The translations under genes and the position numbers were made by a program. DNA of 64,000 nt from Corynebacterium lowii. Its GTDB lineage: Bacteria > Actinomycetota > Actinomycetes > Mycobacteriales > Mycobacteriaceae. Within the stretch, counting starts at the first letter, position 1. Every line of letters begins with the position of its first letter. The stretch covers positions 62,001-126,000 of the forward strand of contig NZ_LKEV01000007.1 in the NCBI RefSeq assembly GCF_001412085.1. The letters run 5' to 3'. The notes below the pieces were generated by a model that did not search any database, had not been told where the DNA came from, and saw only the letters and a list, made by a program, of their open reading frames with translations. Shown piece after piece: positions 17,271-25,963 of this stretch.

Positions 17271-18602
17271 TCAGATAAGGGGTTGAACCTGGTTTTCGTA
17301 AATGCGGCTCATAATGTTGTTCAGATTGTTCATCACGGATTCCACGTCCTTGCGGCCCGTGGCCACCATTTCCAGCGAGCCACCAATGCGGGGGTCCGCA
17401 CCGGGCAGAGCCACGCGCACATTATCCTGCGGGCGGGTATGAGCCAGTTGGTCCACGGCGGTGCGGAAATTGGGGTTTTCCTCCATGAACTTTTGCTGTT
17501 CTGGGTCATCCACCGCCGTGCTGCGCACGGGCATATATCCCACATTGCGAGACCAATAAGCGGTGTTTTCCTTATTGGTGATGAAGTCAATGAATTGCGC
17601 GGCGGCAATCTTGCGCTTTTCCGGCAGATTGCGCGGAATAGCCAGGCCCGCCCCGCCCGTGGGGCAACCGCCCTGACCCAGGGGATTCGGCAGGGCGGCG
17701 GTGCCATACTCAAACTTGGCCTGTTTGCTGATGCCGCTGAGGTCGCCGGTGGAGAGCATGCCGCTGGCGCAGCGGCCCGCGGAGAAGTCCACGGCGAGGT
17801 CGGTGGCAATATAGGCCCAGCCGCTTTGTGGGTCGGTGGAGCGCTGGAACCAGCGCACGGCGTCGAGGGTTTCCGGGGAGGTCAGGCGCAGGTCCCAGCC
17901 CTGCGAGTAGGCCCCGCCCATCGTCCACAGCGGCCCGGCGAAGGTCCAGGAGAGATTGTGGGCTGCGTTGTACCAGCCGAAGGGGCGCTGCTCGGAGTTG
18001 GCGGCGCGCAGTTGCTCACCCCATTGACTCATCTCCTCCCAGGTCTGCGGGCCGCGCTCCGGCAGGCCCGCCTGCGCCCAGGATTGCTTGTTGTAATAAA
18101 ACAGCGGCGTGGAACGAGCGAAGGGGAAAGCATAATAATCCTGCCCAATGCGATAATCCTCGTAAAGGGAGGTGACATAGGTGGAGGGATCAATTCCTGC
18201 CTGATTCACCAAATCGGATACCGGGGTGAGCTGATTATTAATGGCAAAGTTGTACCACCATACGTCGGAAAGCACCACAATATCGGGCACATCGGCCCCC
18301 GTGAGCGCGGCGTTGAACTTATTGGCCACCTCGGCGTAATTCTTGCCCGCGTCCACCAGATTAATGCGAATATCCGGGCGCTTTTCCTCCCAGCGGCGTA
18401 TCAATTCCAGCTCATAATCCTTAGAGGAGCCGGGATGATTGGACCACCAGGTCAAGGAGGTGACCGGCGAACCATCATCGGCGGTATTATCCGCGCCCCG
18501 CATGGTGCTGGTACCCGCGCAGCCGCTCAGGGTGGTGGTGGCTGCGGCCCCGGCTAGGGCCAGGGCCATACCGGACAAGAAAGAACGTCTATTCATCGTC
18601 AT
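17271..18602 (-). CDS. ugpB: Glycerol-3-phosphate-type extracellular binding lipoprotein
   Basis: About 443 aa. The N-terminus has a twin-arginine-like motif (NRRSFLSG) and lipobox LSGC, so it is exported and lipid-anchored. The rest is a family 1 solute-binding protein; the segments TWWSNHPGSSKDYE, VLSDVWWYNFAINN and LSWTFAGPLWTMGG resemble UgpB. It captures glycerol 3-phosphate or glycerophosphodiesters outside the cell for UgpAE. The start is uncertain: GTG 18611, ATG 18602 and ATG 18596 are close together; AGGTGG lies 5 nt before 18602. Confidence 0.9.
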   Translation of the reverse strand: MTMNRRSFLSGMALALAGAAATTTLSGCAGTSTMRGADNTADDGSPVTSLTWWSNHPGSSKDYELELIRRWEEKRPDIRINLVDAGKNYAEVANKFNAALTGADVPDIVVLSDVWWYNFAINNQLTPVSDLVNQAGIDPSTYVTSLYEDYRIGQDYYAFPFARSTPLFYYNKQSWAQAGLPERGPQTWEEMSQWGEQLRAANSEQRPFGWYNAAHNLSWTFAGPLWTMGGAYSQGWDLRLTSPETLDAVRWFQRSTDPQSGWAYIATDLAVDFSAGRCASGMLSTGDLSGISKQAKFEYGTAALPNPLGQGGCPTGGAGLAIPRNLPEKRKIAAAQFIDFITNKENTAYWSRNVGYMPVRSTAVDDPEQQKFMEENPNFRTAVDQLAHTRPQDNVRVALPGADPRIGGSLEMVATGRKDVESVMNNLNNIMSRIYENQVQPLI

Positions 18603-18611
18603 AGCGGCCAC

Positions 18612-19469
18612 CTATCCCTTCACCGCGCCGGTGGTGAGGCCCTTAATCATGTATTTCTGCAAGCCCAAGAAGATCAGCAGAATCGGAATGATGGTGAGCA
18701 CCGTAGCCGCCATCACCGGCCCCCAATTGGATACGCCATCGTTATTTTGCAGCATCGTCAAACCCACTTGGAGCGGGGCAAGCTCGGAGGTATCGGCCAT
18801 GAGGAAGGGCCAGAGGTACTGGTTCCACTCATTGACCAGGGTAATCACCGAGAAAGCCACCAACGTGGGCATGGAGATGGGCAGCAGCACGCGGGTGAGC
18901 AGGCGCAGCGGCCCAGCGCCGTCCATGCGGGCGGCCTCCACTAACTCGTGCGGCAAAGAGAGAAAGTGATTGCGCATGAGGAAGGTACCAAAGGCCACGC
19001 CCGCCAGCGGAATAATGATGCCTTGGAAGGTATTGCGCCAGCCCAGGGAATTGACCAGGGCGTAATTGGAGATCACCGTAATCTCGCTGGGCACCATGAG
19101 CGCGGAGATCACGATGAGGAATACCAGGTTGCGCCCCGGAAAGCGCAGAATCGCCAGCGCATAGGCGGAAAGGGTGCCCAGCACGATCTTAAAGAGGCAG
19201 AGGAAGAACGTGATGATGATGGAATTGCGCAGATATTGCCAGAAGGGCACTCGGGTGGTGGCCTCTTGGTAATTCTCCGGGTGCCAGGTGGGCGGAATCC
19301 AGGTGACGGGATCGGTATAAATATCGGCGCGGTGCTTGAGCGAGGTCATAAGAATCCAAAAGAGCGGCACGCCGATGAGTAGAAGAACGAAGAGAATACC
19401 CAGGTATCCGGCGGTGATTTTCCACCAGGGGGCTTTGTTTGCGGTAGCAGAGGTAGCAGAGCCAGCCAT
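18612..19469 (-). CDS. ugpE: ABC importer permease UgpE
   Basis: 285 aa inner-membrane permease with six helices. The EAA loop that docks the ATPase is visible as ELVEAARMDGAGPLRLLTRVLLPISMP. N-terminus rich in Ser/Thr/Ala before the first helix. It pairs with UgpA as the heterodimeric channel. The genes abut: UgpA ends at 19470 and UgpE starts at 19469. Confidence 0.92.
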   Translation of the reverse strand: MAGSATSATANKAPWWKITAGYLGILFVLLLIGVPLFWILMTSLKHRADIYTDPVTWIPPTWHPENYQEATTRVPFWQYLRNSIIITFFLCLFKIVLGTLSAYALAILRFPGRNLVFLIVISALMVPSEITVISNYALVNSLGWRNTFQGIIIPLAGVAFGTFLMRNHFLSLPHELVEAARMDGAGPLRLLTRVLLPISMPTLVAFSVITLVNEWNQYLWPFLMADTSELAPLQVGLTMLQNNDGVSNWGPVMAATVLTIIPILLIFLGLQKYMIKGLTTGAVKG

Positions 19470-20417
19470 TTACTTTCCCCTTCCCTTATCCATGTACCGC
19501 ACCTGCACCAGGGTGATGCCCAGCAGAATGAGGAACAAAATGGTGGCGGCGGTGGCCCCATAGCCCGCGCGGAAGTTCACGAAGGTTTCTTGATACACCT
19601 GGTACACCAGCGTGGTGGTGCCCTCTATTTGGGGGCCGCCCTGCGTCATCACATTGATGACGTCAAAAACCTGCACGGAGTTCAGCGTCACCGTAATAGA
19701 GAGGAAGAAGGTGGTGGGCTGCAGTTGCGGCAGGGTGACTTTGGTAAAGCGCGTCCACCAATTCGCGCCGTCGATAGCCGCGGCCTCGTCAAGGTCCTTG
19801 CTCAGCCCTTGGAGCGCGGCCAGATAAATCACGAAGGTATAACCCAGGTTCTTCCACACGAAGGTGACGGTAACCATGAAGAGCGCCCAGCCAGGCACCT
19901 GGTAAAAGTCCGGGCTCTCAATCCCAAACCACCCCAGTACCGCCTGTATCAGGCCAAAGGAGGGGTCAAAGATGAATTGAAAAGCCACGCCAATAGCCGC
20001 CCCCGAGATAGCAAAGGGGGCAAAGACCACGGAGCGGGCAAAGTTGCGCCCTTTGAGCTTTTGATCCAGCAGCATGGCTAGCCCCAGCCCCAGCACCATC
20101 GAACCCAGCACCGCAAAGAAGGTGAAGGTGAGGGTGTTGAGCACGATCGTGCGGGTGTCCTCGCGGGTGAACCACTCGATGTAATTATCCAGCCCAATAA
20201 ATTGCGCGTTGGGGCTAGAGATATTCCAGGCATAAAAGGAAAGCCGAATGTTATCTATCAGCGGCCGGTAAGTGAATATCCCCAGCAGGATCAGGTTGGG
20301 GGCCAGCAGGGCGAGCGCCAGCCACGCCTCCCGGCGTCGCGCCGTGCTTCTCGACGCCCCCGCAGTACTACCTGCACTCCGCGCGCTGCTCGGCGGCCCG
20401 CTCCGAGGCGCTTCCAT
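19470..20417 (-). CDS. ugpA: ABC importer permease UgpA
   Basis: 315 aa with six predicted helices and the EAA loop DLDEAAAIDGANWWTRFTKVTLPQLQP. The first 35 residues are Ser/Ala/Arg-rich and cytoplasmic. The frame stays open to 20642, but ATG 20417 places a normal permease N-terminus. It is the first gene of the operon. A GCGATTTTCGC palindrome lies 187 bp upstream. Confidence 0.9.
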   Translation of the reverse strand: MEAPRSGPPSSARSAGSTAGASRSTARRREAWLALALLAPNLILLGIFTYRPLIDNIRLSFYAWNISSPNAQFIGLDNYIEWFTREDTRTIVLNTLTFTFFAVLGSMVLGLGLAMLLDQKLKGRNFARSVVFAPFAISGAAIGVAFQFIFDPSFGLIQAVLGWFGIESPDFYQVPGWALFMVTVTFVWKNLGYTFVIYLAALQGLSKDLDEAAAIDGANWWTRFTKVTLPQLQPTTFFLSITVTLNSVQVFDVINVMTQGGPQIEGTTTLVYQVYQETFVNFRAGYGATAATILFLILLGITLVQVRYMDKGRGK

Positions 20418-20845
20418 CTTTGCATGTGTCACAAGGGGATATGGTGACTCCCCAAGGTAAACGCCAGGCTTCAAGCACGTGAACAGTAGCCGTATCTTAG
20501 GCAAACCCTCGATGGCCTGGGGAGAGCGCGGGGGTGAGATCAGAGCACAAACCACCCGCGCGCCTTTCTTTAGACCACAGTCGTCATACGCGCATACCAT
20601 AGGGCGATTTTCGCATGTCGCAGCCAGCATACATACGTACAAAAACGCCAGATTTACACCTTTTCTACAACCTTTTCATCGACACCATAAAAGCAGTGGG
20701 GAACGTAGGAAATCAGACGTTCTCCCAAAAATAGAGAAAAGATGGACGTGTCAAGAATGTTTTTCTATCATTCCTCATTGAACCCAGCGCCGATAACTTA
20801 CTGCGACAAAGTAACGAATAAATAACGACGCCGAAGGAGACAATC
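20418..20845. other. 428-bp intergenic region between ugpA and the CAP-domain gene
   Basis: Divergent promoter region, visibly AT-richer in its right half. It contains the palindrome GCGATTTTCGC (20604-20614) and TGTGTCACA (about 20424-20432). GAAGGAGA before 20846 is the ribosome site of the CAP gene. No coding region is supported. Confidence 0.5.
20604..20614. promoter_or_regulatory. Palindrome GCGATTTTCGC upstream of ugpA
   Basis: GCGA-TTT-TCGC is identical to the core of the palindrome in front of the XRE-HExxH gene at 16141-16151. Possible shared operator; the regulator is not known. Confidence 0.35.
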
Positions 20846-21340
20846 ATGGAAATGTCTAACATTGCAGAAAAGGCCGCCGGAGTAGCGGCCCTGGCCGCCA
20901 CCGGAGTGGCCGCTCCCGCTGCCACCGCCGCGGCCGAGGAGATCACCGCCAGCGAGGGGGTGGAGATCATCTCCGTTACGGAAGAGGCACCCGCCTCCGC
21001 CGACACCGATCAGGACGCCCACGAGATCGTGGAACAGACCAACGACATCCGAGCAGCGCACGGACTCAATGAGCTCTCCGTAAACGAGGAGCTTTCCGAG
21101 GGCTCAGCCCAGTGGGCAGAGGCCATGAGCGCCACCCGCACCGTGGAGCACGCCGAGGGTGACTTTGGCGAGAACCTGCACTGGACAAGCGAGAGCGACG
21201 CCCCGATGGAGAAGGTGGTGCAGGATTGGATGGACTCGGACGGCCACCGCGTGAATATCCTTGACCCCGAGGCCACGGAGATCGGCACGGGAGTGGTGCG
21301 AGACGAAAACGGCACGCACTCCGTGCAGCGCTTTAACTAA
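20846..21340 (+). CDS. Secreted CAP/SCP-domain protein
   Basis: 164 aa. An Ala-rich N-terminal export signal (about 1-30, ending near AATAAA) precedes a Glu-rich linker and a small CAP domain (about 52-164) with the hallmark HEIVEQTNDIRAAHGL, a GENLHW motif and WMDSDGHRVNIL. Conserved His and Glu of the CAP cavity are present (VEHAEGDFGEN, GHR). Roles of bacterial CAP proteins are mostly unknown; wall association is likely. Short for the family, only a minimal domain. Followed by a strong terminator. Confidence 0.85.
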   Translation: MEMSNIAEKAAGVAALAATGVAAPAATAAAEEITASEGVEIISVTEEAPASADTDQDAHEIVEQTNDIRAAHGLNELSVNEELSEGSAQWAEAMSATRTVEHAEGDFGENLHWTSESDAPMEKVVQDWMDSDGHRVNILDPEATEIGTGVVRDENGTHSVQRFN

Positions 21341-21369
21341 GCATACTGAGACCAAGCGGTCTACCCCCT

Positions 21370-21395
21370 AGCCCCGCACTCTAGCGGGGCTTTTT
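21370..21395 (+). terminator. Rho-independent terminator after the CAP gene
   Basis: AGCCCCGC/GCGGGGCT stem with a 6-nt loop followed by TTTTT. Confidence 0.88.
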
Positions 21396-21494
21396 GCATG
21401 ACCTGAAACAAAAATACAGACAGCCTTGTTCACCCAGAGTGCCACGTGTAGTCTTGCCTGCAAGTACAAACACTAAAGAAGGAGAACAACGGTT

Positions 21495-22043
21495 ATGTCT
21501 GACCTCACCCCGAACCACAAGGACGGCGAGGCCCTGGAGCCCATCGACGCCCAGAAGCTCGCTGAACTAGCCAAGAAGAACATCGACAACCCCGAGGGCG
21601 GCCGCAAGAAGATCCGCACCCACACCGAGGCCGATGGCTTCTTCCGCAATTACACCCAGGTGCGCGACCTCACCCCGGTACTCGTTTCCGAGCCGCCGCA
21701 GCTGCTGGGCGATAACTCCGCCCCCAACCCCACCGAAGTGGCCCAGGCCGCCCTGGCCGCCTGCATCTCCGTGGGTATCCAGGCCATTGCCACCAACCGC
21801 GGCGTGACGCTCACCAAGATCGCCATTGATATTGAGTCCGACATCGACATCTCCCCCACCTGGGGCACCGGCGACCTGGGCGATCACAAGCGCCCCGGTG
21901 TTTCCGACGTCCACGTGAAGATCGACCTCGACGGCGACGCCGACCGCGAAACCCTCGACCAGATTCAGAAGGACGCCATCACCTGGTCTCCCGTGGTGAA
22001 CACCTACACCCGCCCCGCCAACCTCACCTCGGAACTCGTATGA
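21495..22043 (+). CDS. OsmC-family protein with one of two cysteines
   Basis: 182 aa. The fold is recognisable from GDNSAPNPTEVAQAALAACIS, the helix that carries the peroxidatic Cys in OsmC/Ohr peroxidases. The second, resolving position reads WSPVVNTYTRP, where peroxidases have Cys-Pro-Val; here it is Ser. It is therefore probably not a classical peroxidase, or it uses an external thiol. It overlaps the following acyl-CoA dehydrogenase-like gene by 4 bp (ATGA), so the two act together or share regulation. AGAAGGAGA provides the ribosome site. Confidence 0.85.
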   Translation: MSDLTPNHKDGEALEPIDAQKLAELAKKNIDNPEGGRKKIRTHTEADGFFRNYTQVRDLTPVLVSEPPQLLGDNSAPNPTEVAQAALAACISVGIQAIATNRGVTLTKIAIDIESDIDISPTWGTGDLGDHKRPGVSDVHVKIDLDGDADRETLDQIQKDAITWSPVVNTYTRPANLTSELV

Positions 22044-23083
22044 GCGCCCCGGTCACCACTCCCCTGCCGGAAACCCTGCGCGAGCAGGTGGCGAGCAGCG
22101 CGGGGGACGTCGATAAGCACCTCAAGGACGCCCGCTACGTGCTGCCCCTGCTGGGCGAGCAAGGCCTGATTGGCACCGGCGTGCGCGATACCGCGCGCAC
22201 CATCCGCGCGCTGTCCGCCGAGGACCTCGCCACCGGGTTCACCCTGTGGGCCAGCCGATGCGCCCTGCTCTACCTGGAAACCGCGGGCACCGAGTACGCG
22301 CTCTCGCTCACCGAACCGATCCGCACCGGGCAGCGCCCCGGAGTATCCGGCATGGCCGGGCCGTTCAAGGACTTCACCGGCGCGGGCGAGATCAGCCTGC
22401 GCGCCGAGAAGGAAGAAGGCGGCTACCGCATCAACGGCAAGCTCAACTGGGCCTCCAACCTCTACGAGGACGCCATCGCCATCACCGGAGCCAAGACCGC
22501 CGAGGGGCACCGCTTCCTCTTTGCCTTCGAGGCCGGGCACGAGGGCATCACCTTTGGCAAGCCCTTTGAACTGCTGGGACTCAACGCCACGGCCTCCGCC
22601 TGGGTGGAGTTCAGCGACGTGTTCATCCCGCAGGAACAGATCCTCACCGAGGACTTCGCGGACTTCATGCCCAAGGTGCGCCCCGCCTTTGTGCTCTTCC
22701 AGATCGCGGAGTGCCTGGGCGTGGCCGAGGCCGCCACCCGCGCCGCCGCCACGCGGCTGACCGGGCTCAACGCCACCTTTGCCGACGATCATGCCGAGGT
22801 GGAAAAGCGCGTGGCAGAGGCCATTGAGCGCCACGAGGACCTGCTCGCGCGCGTGGAGGCCGGCGGGGAGAACAAGCCCAAGCCAGTGGAGCTACTGCAA
22901 TTGCGTCTCGACGCCGCCCAGGCCGCCGTGGACGCCGCCAACATCGAGGTGCGCGTGGCCGGGGGTGCGGGCTATGCCAAGAGCTCGCCCACCTCGCGGC
23001 GCTACCGTGAGGCCTCCTTTATCCCCGTGCAATCGCCCTCCGAGGCGCAACTGCGGTGGGAGTTGGCTAAGGCTAAGGGGTAG
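22040..23083 (+). CDS. Acyl-CoA dehydrogenase-like flavoprotein
   Basis: 347 aa, shorter than typical acyl-CoA dehydrogenases (about 380). Segments typical for the family include GMAGPFKDFTGAGEISL, GYRINGKLNWASN and GLNATASAWVEFSDVFIP. The weak conservation and lack of an obvious acyl-CoA pathway nearby make a flavin monooxygenase role (as in the DszC/SfnB relatives) an equal option. Coupled to the OsmC-like gene; a 38-nt perfect palindrome follows the stop. Confidence 0.8.
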   Translation: MSAPVTTPLPETLREQVASSAGDVDKHLKDARYVLPLLGEQGLIGTGVRDTARTIRALSAEDLATGFTLWASRCALLYLETAGTEYALSLTEPIRTGQRPGVSGMAGPFKDFTGAGEISLRAEKEEGGYRINGKLNWASNLYEDAIAITGAKTAEGHRFLFAFEAGHEGITFGKPFELLGLNATASAWVEFSDVFIPQEQILTEDFADFMPKVRPAFVLFQIAECLGVAEAATRAAATRLTGLNATFADDHAEVEKRVAEAIERHEDLLARVEAGGENKPKPVELLQLRLDAAQAAVDAANIEVRVAGGAGYAKSSPTSRRYREASFIPVQSPSEAQLRWELAKAKG

Positions 23084-23096
23084 TTTTTGCTTTTAC

Positions 23097-23134
23097 AATA
23101 ATGGTAGGGCTCTATATAGAGCCCTACCATTATT
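23097..23134. terminator. 38-nt perfect palindrome, probable bidirectional terminator
   Basis: The arms start with AATAATGGTAGGGCTC and meet at a central TATA without mismatches. The 3' side continues TTATTTATTTTT, suitable for termination of the upstream gene. Confidence 0.7.
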
Positions 23135-23282
23135 TATTTTTCCCCGTAAGTATAAGAGTGCCCTGCCCTCCCCTCGCACAGCTCCCCAACACAGCAGTCA
23201 CTAAAAGCAAGCATTAACATGTCTCATCATATATACTCACCGATGACTCACCACAACAGCACAAGAAACAGGGATTACCACG

Positions 23283-23723
23283 ATGAATAACCAATCATGA
23301 CTTTCAGATAACTCACACACTCTCACCATCGCCGCCTCCCCCGAGGCGATCCGTCAGGTACTCACCCACGCCACCGCGCTCCCCTCCTGGAACCCCGCCT
23401 TTTCCTCCGTCTCCCCTGCCACAGAACCCGGCGTCTACCCGATGAGCGTGCATAACCTCCTCAAAGGCACCCTGCGCTACCTCCCCCACTCCGAGGCAGC
23501 AGAGGGCGTCGCCATGCTCATCGAAATACCTGGCCTCACCGAGTTCTCTACCTGGAATCTCCGCCCACTCACCCATAACACAGCAACACCCACCACCGAG
23601 GTCACCCACCGCATACAGCAGCGCGGCCCCCTGGCCCGCCTCATCGGTCAGCACGAGGCCAGCCTTGTACCCGGCAAGCGCCTCCACCGTCTCGCCGCGC
23701 TCCTCGAATCAGCCCGCATTTAA
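23283..23723 (+). pseudogene. SRPBCC/polyketide-cyclase-like gene, disrupted start
   Basis: The frame from about 23301 to 23723 reads HTLTIAASPEAIRQVLTHATALPSWNPAF and continues to a C-terminus LHRLAALLESARI, the usual layout of a small SRPBCC ligand-binding protein of about 140 aa. The in-frame ATG at 23283 is followed by TGA after five codons, and the other ATG (23297) runs into TAA in a different frame. No start codon lies between the stop and the domain; the first in-frame ATG (23442) would drop a third of the fold. A nonsense mutation or 1-2 nt indel near 23298-23306 is likely, or a sequencing error. MarR gene follows by 17 bp. Confidence 0.6.
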
Positions 23724-23740
23724 TGGAAGAATGATGCACC

Positions 23741-24232
23741 ATGAACCCCTCCACCAGTAGCATCCCCATGCAATTGCGCTACGTCGTCCTGGCTCTCCAA
23801 AGGCGGGGCAATCGACGCCTCGGCGCCCTCTTCCAAGGCATCGGATTGACCACCGCACAGGCCGAGACTTTAGAAATACTCGCCTATCACGGCCCGCTCA
23901 CCACCCGCGAAGTGGGCGGTTATCTCCTCTGCGAGTCCGGCAGCCCCAGCCGTATCCTCGCCGCCCTGGCAGAGAAGAAGCTATCCATGCGTTCCCACCC
24001 CGCCGAGGATAAGCGGATTACTCTTCACTCCATTACCAAGGCCGGACGGGACAAACTCAATTCCATATATGAAACCGAGGATATATTTCACCAAGCCCTG
24101 CGCACCCAAGCAGAGGAAAAGAATATCTCTGAGAAAGACCTTTCTACCACTATCAATACCCTCACGGCCCTACTCACTGACCCCGAATTAAAAAACGCGC
24201 TTCACCTGCGTTTCTCGTACCTCACCGAGTAA
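23741..24232 (+). CDS. MarR-like winged-helix regulator
   Basis: 163 aa. Helices and wing fit the MarR family: LTTAQAETLEILAYHGPLTTREVGGYLL (recognition region) and LSMRSHPAEDKRITLHSITKAGRDKL (wing). It directly follows the SRPBCC-like gene in the same orientation, so that gene is a probable target or partner. The ligand is unknown. Confidence 0.78.
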   Translation: MNPSTSSIPMQLRYVVLALQRRGNRRLGALFQGIGLTTAQAETLEILAYHGPLTTREVGGYLLCESGSPSRILAALAEKKLSMRSHPAEDKRITLHSITKAGRDKLNSIYETEDIFHQALRTQAEEKNISEKDLSTTINTLTALLTDPELKNALHLRFSYLTE

Positions 24233-24244
24233 GCATCCTTGAAT

Positions 24245-24257
24245 CCCCCCCCCCCCC
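24245..24257. repeat. Homopolymer tract of 13 C
   Basis: Thirteen consecutive C lie 18 bp before the start of the small membrane protein gene at 24276, in its promoter region. The paralogue at 24627 has only a short C run at the same place. Confidence 0.9.
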
Positions 24258-24275
24258 GCATGTAGCCTGGGACAC

Positions 24276-24593
24276 ATGTTCCCCCTTGGCCTGACAGAAT
24301 TGCTCATTGCTATCGCTGCTCTCGCCTGCCTTGCACTCCCCATCACGGCCCTCGTTTTCCTTGGCCGCGACCAGCGAGAGGGCGCTCAAACTATGGGATG
24401 GATTATCGCCATCGTCTTTGCCCCCTTCCTCGGTGCCATTGCCTACCTCATCTGGCGCGACACAGACTCCGGCAAAGCCAGCCGCTCCAAACCCAACGAA
24501 AACCCCACTACAAAGAGTGAGCAGTTTACGAATGCAGATCGACGAACCAATTTAACTGGTAATTCCCCTACCTCACCGAGTAATCACCCCTGA
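24276..24593 (+). CDS. Small PLDc_N-like two-helix membrane protein
   Basis: 105 aa. Two transmembrane helices (about 5-28 and 38-60), with WIIAIVFAPFLGAIAYLIWR typical for the PLDc_N module found at the N-terminus of cardiolipin synthases and in stand-alone small proteins. A polar tail (Lys/Ser/Asn/Thr) follows. TAGCCT lies 7-8 nt upstream of ATG, suggesting a leaderless mRNA. Paralogue immediately downstream. Function unknown. Confidence 0.75.
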   Translation: MFPLGLTELLIAIAALACLALPITALVFLGRDQREGAQTMGWIIAIVFAPFLGAIAYLIWRDTDSGKASRSKPNENPTTKSEQFTNADRRTNLTGNSPTSPSNHP

Positions 24594-24626
24594 AATCTAC
24601 CCCCAACCGCGTGTAGCCTGGGGCAC

Positions 24627-24860
24627 ATGCTTGGACTGACTGAATTACTCATCTTTACCCCCATCATCGCCGCCTTTGCACTGCCCATCGTGGCGCTTAT
24701 TATGCTCGTGCGCGATGGATTAGAGGGCACTCAAACCGCCATTTGGGTACTCGTTATTGTTCTTGCCACGGTCATCGGACCCATCGTGTACCTCATCTGG
24801 CGCACCACAGATTCCGGCAAAGCTAGCCGTTCTAACTTCAACCAAGGCCCCACCATATAA
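24627..24860 (+). CDS. Small PLDc_N-like membrane protein, paralogue
   Basis: 77 aa, clear duplicate of the preceding gene: shares LGLTELLI, the second helix ending in YLIWRxTDSGKASRS, and the same upstream element (TGTAGCCTGGGGCACATG). It lacks the long polar tail. Local tandem duplication. Confidence 0.75.
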   Translation: MLGLTELLIFTPIIAAFALPIVALIMLVRDGLEGTQTAIWVLVIVLATVIGPIVYLIWRTTDSGKASRSNFNQGPTI

Positions 24861-24864
24861 AGAG

Positions 24865-24946
<82 letters not shown>

Positions 24947-25099
24947 GCGCAAGGGGTAACTATACCACGGCCCCAAACCACTCCGCGTAGCCAGGCAGCC
25001 CACCGCAACCACCGGGGCGTCGATAAACAAGCGCTAAGCAATCAGCCAAGCAAACAAGGCCATTCTGCCTCGCCCCGCCGCGCGGGTACCCTATAAACC

Positions 25100-25519
25100 A
25101 TGAGTGCGCAGAAGCAGACCCGCGCGCGCAAGAAGGTGCGCGCCTCTCACGTCATCTTCCTCGCCCTCGCCGTCGTGGCCACCCTCGCGCTGGCGTGGTG
25201 GCAGTGGACGCGCTTCCGCTCCGGTACCGGCACCTTCCAGAACCTCGGTTACGCTATGCAGTGGCCGATATTCGGCTTCTTCTTCGTGTATGCCTACCGC
25301 AAGTTCATCGAATACGAGAACGAGCGTATCGACGCCGAGAACGCCTCCGAGGACACAAACTTCCTCTACGAGCGCGATCTTGAACGCTTTGGCCCCACAG
25401 CGCCCACCTCCGTGGAGGAGGAGTTTCTGCCGCAGCGGCCTACTATCGACGTCGCGGAGTTCAACGAGCGCAATACTCCCCGGCGCGGCGGCAATAGCCT
25501 CGACGGCTTGCAGCAATAA
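25100..25519 (+). CDS. Conserved membrane protein (LprD/Rv1343c-like)
   Basis: 139 aa. A basic N-terminus, helix 1 (about 17-36), the conserved segment WWQWTRFRSGTGTFQNLGYAMQWP, helix 2 (about 50-66) and an acidic cytoplasmic C-terminus. The QWTRF...TGTFQNLGYA block matches my memory of mycobacterial LprD (Rv1343c), but the lipobox Cys of that protein is missing here. It is followed by the DUF3817 gene, as in mycobacteria. Role unknown. Confidence 0.8.
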   Translation: MSAQKQTRARKKVRASHVIFLALAVVATLALAWWQWTRFRSGTGTFQNLGYAMQWPIFGFFFVYAYRKFIEYENERIDAENASEDTNFLYERDLERFGPTAPTSVEEEFLPQRPTIDVAEFNERNTPRRGGNSLDGLQQ

Positions 25520-25542
25520 CCCCGCACAAAAGAAAGGCCCCC

Positions 25543-25914
25543 ATGACCCAGCCTCAGCCCATCAAGGTTCACCCGGAACGCCAGCGGCGCGTGCGCATAG
25601 CGCTCAACTTCTTCTCCGTGACCGCCTGGGCCACGGGTGTGATGCTCCTGGCCCTGTGCACGAGGATGGTGTTTGATTACCTCACCCCGGTGGAGATTCC
25701 CCAGTGGGCCGAATACATCGGCAGGGTCCACGGCTGGGTGTACATGGTCTTTGTGATCTCCTCTTTCATGCTGGGCCTGCGTGCGCGCTGGGAGCCCAAA
25801 GTATGGGTTATTACCGCCCTGTGCGGCGTGGTGCCCTTCCTTTCCTTCTATGTGGAGAAGAAGCGCCGCGAGGAAGTGGTTAAGCGTTTCCAGCTCGATA
25901 GCATGCCCGCCTAG
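25543..25914 (+). CDS. DUF3817 integral membrane protein (Rv1342c-like)
   Basis: 123 aa with three transmembrane helices. VHGWVYMVFVISSFMLG and WVITALCGVVPFLSFYVEKK are typical of DUF3817. AGAAAGG before the ATG is the ribosome site. Operonic with the preceding gene (23 bp gap) and convergent with rdgB. Function unknown. Confidence 0.85.
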   Translation: MTQPQPIKVHPERQRRVRIALNFFSVTAWATGVMLLALCTRMVFDYLTPVEIPQWAEYIGRVHGWVYMVFVISSFMLGLRARWEPKVWVITALCGVVPFLSFYVEKKRREEVVKRFQLDSMPA

Positions 25915-25963
25915 CGGGGCCAGAGACGCCGCGCCAGCAAAAACCCCGAGCACCCCCAACCCC

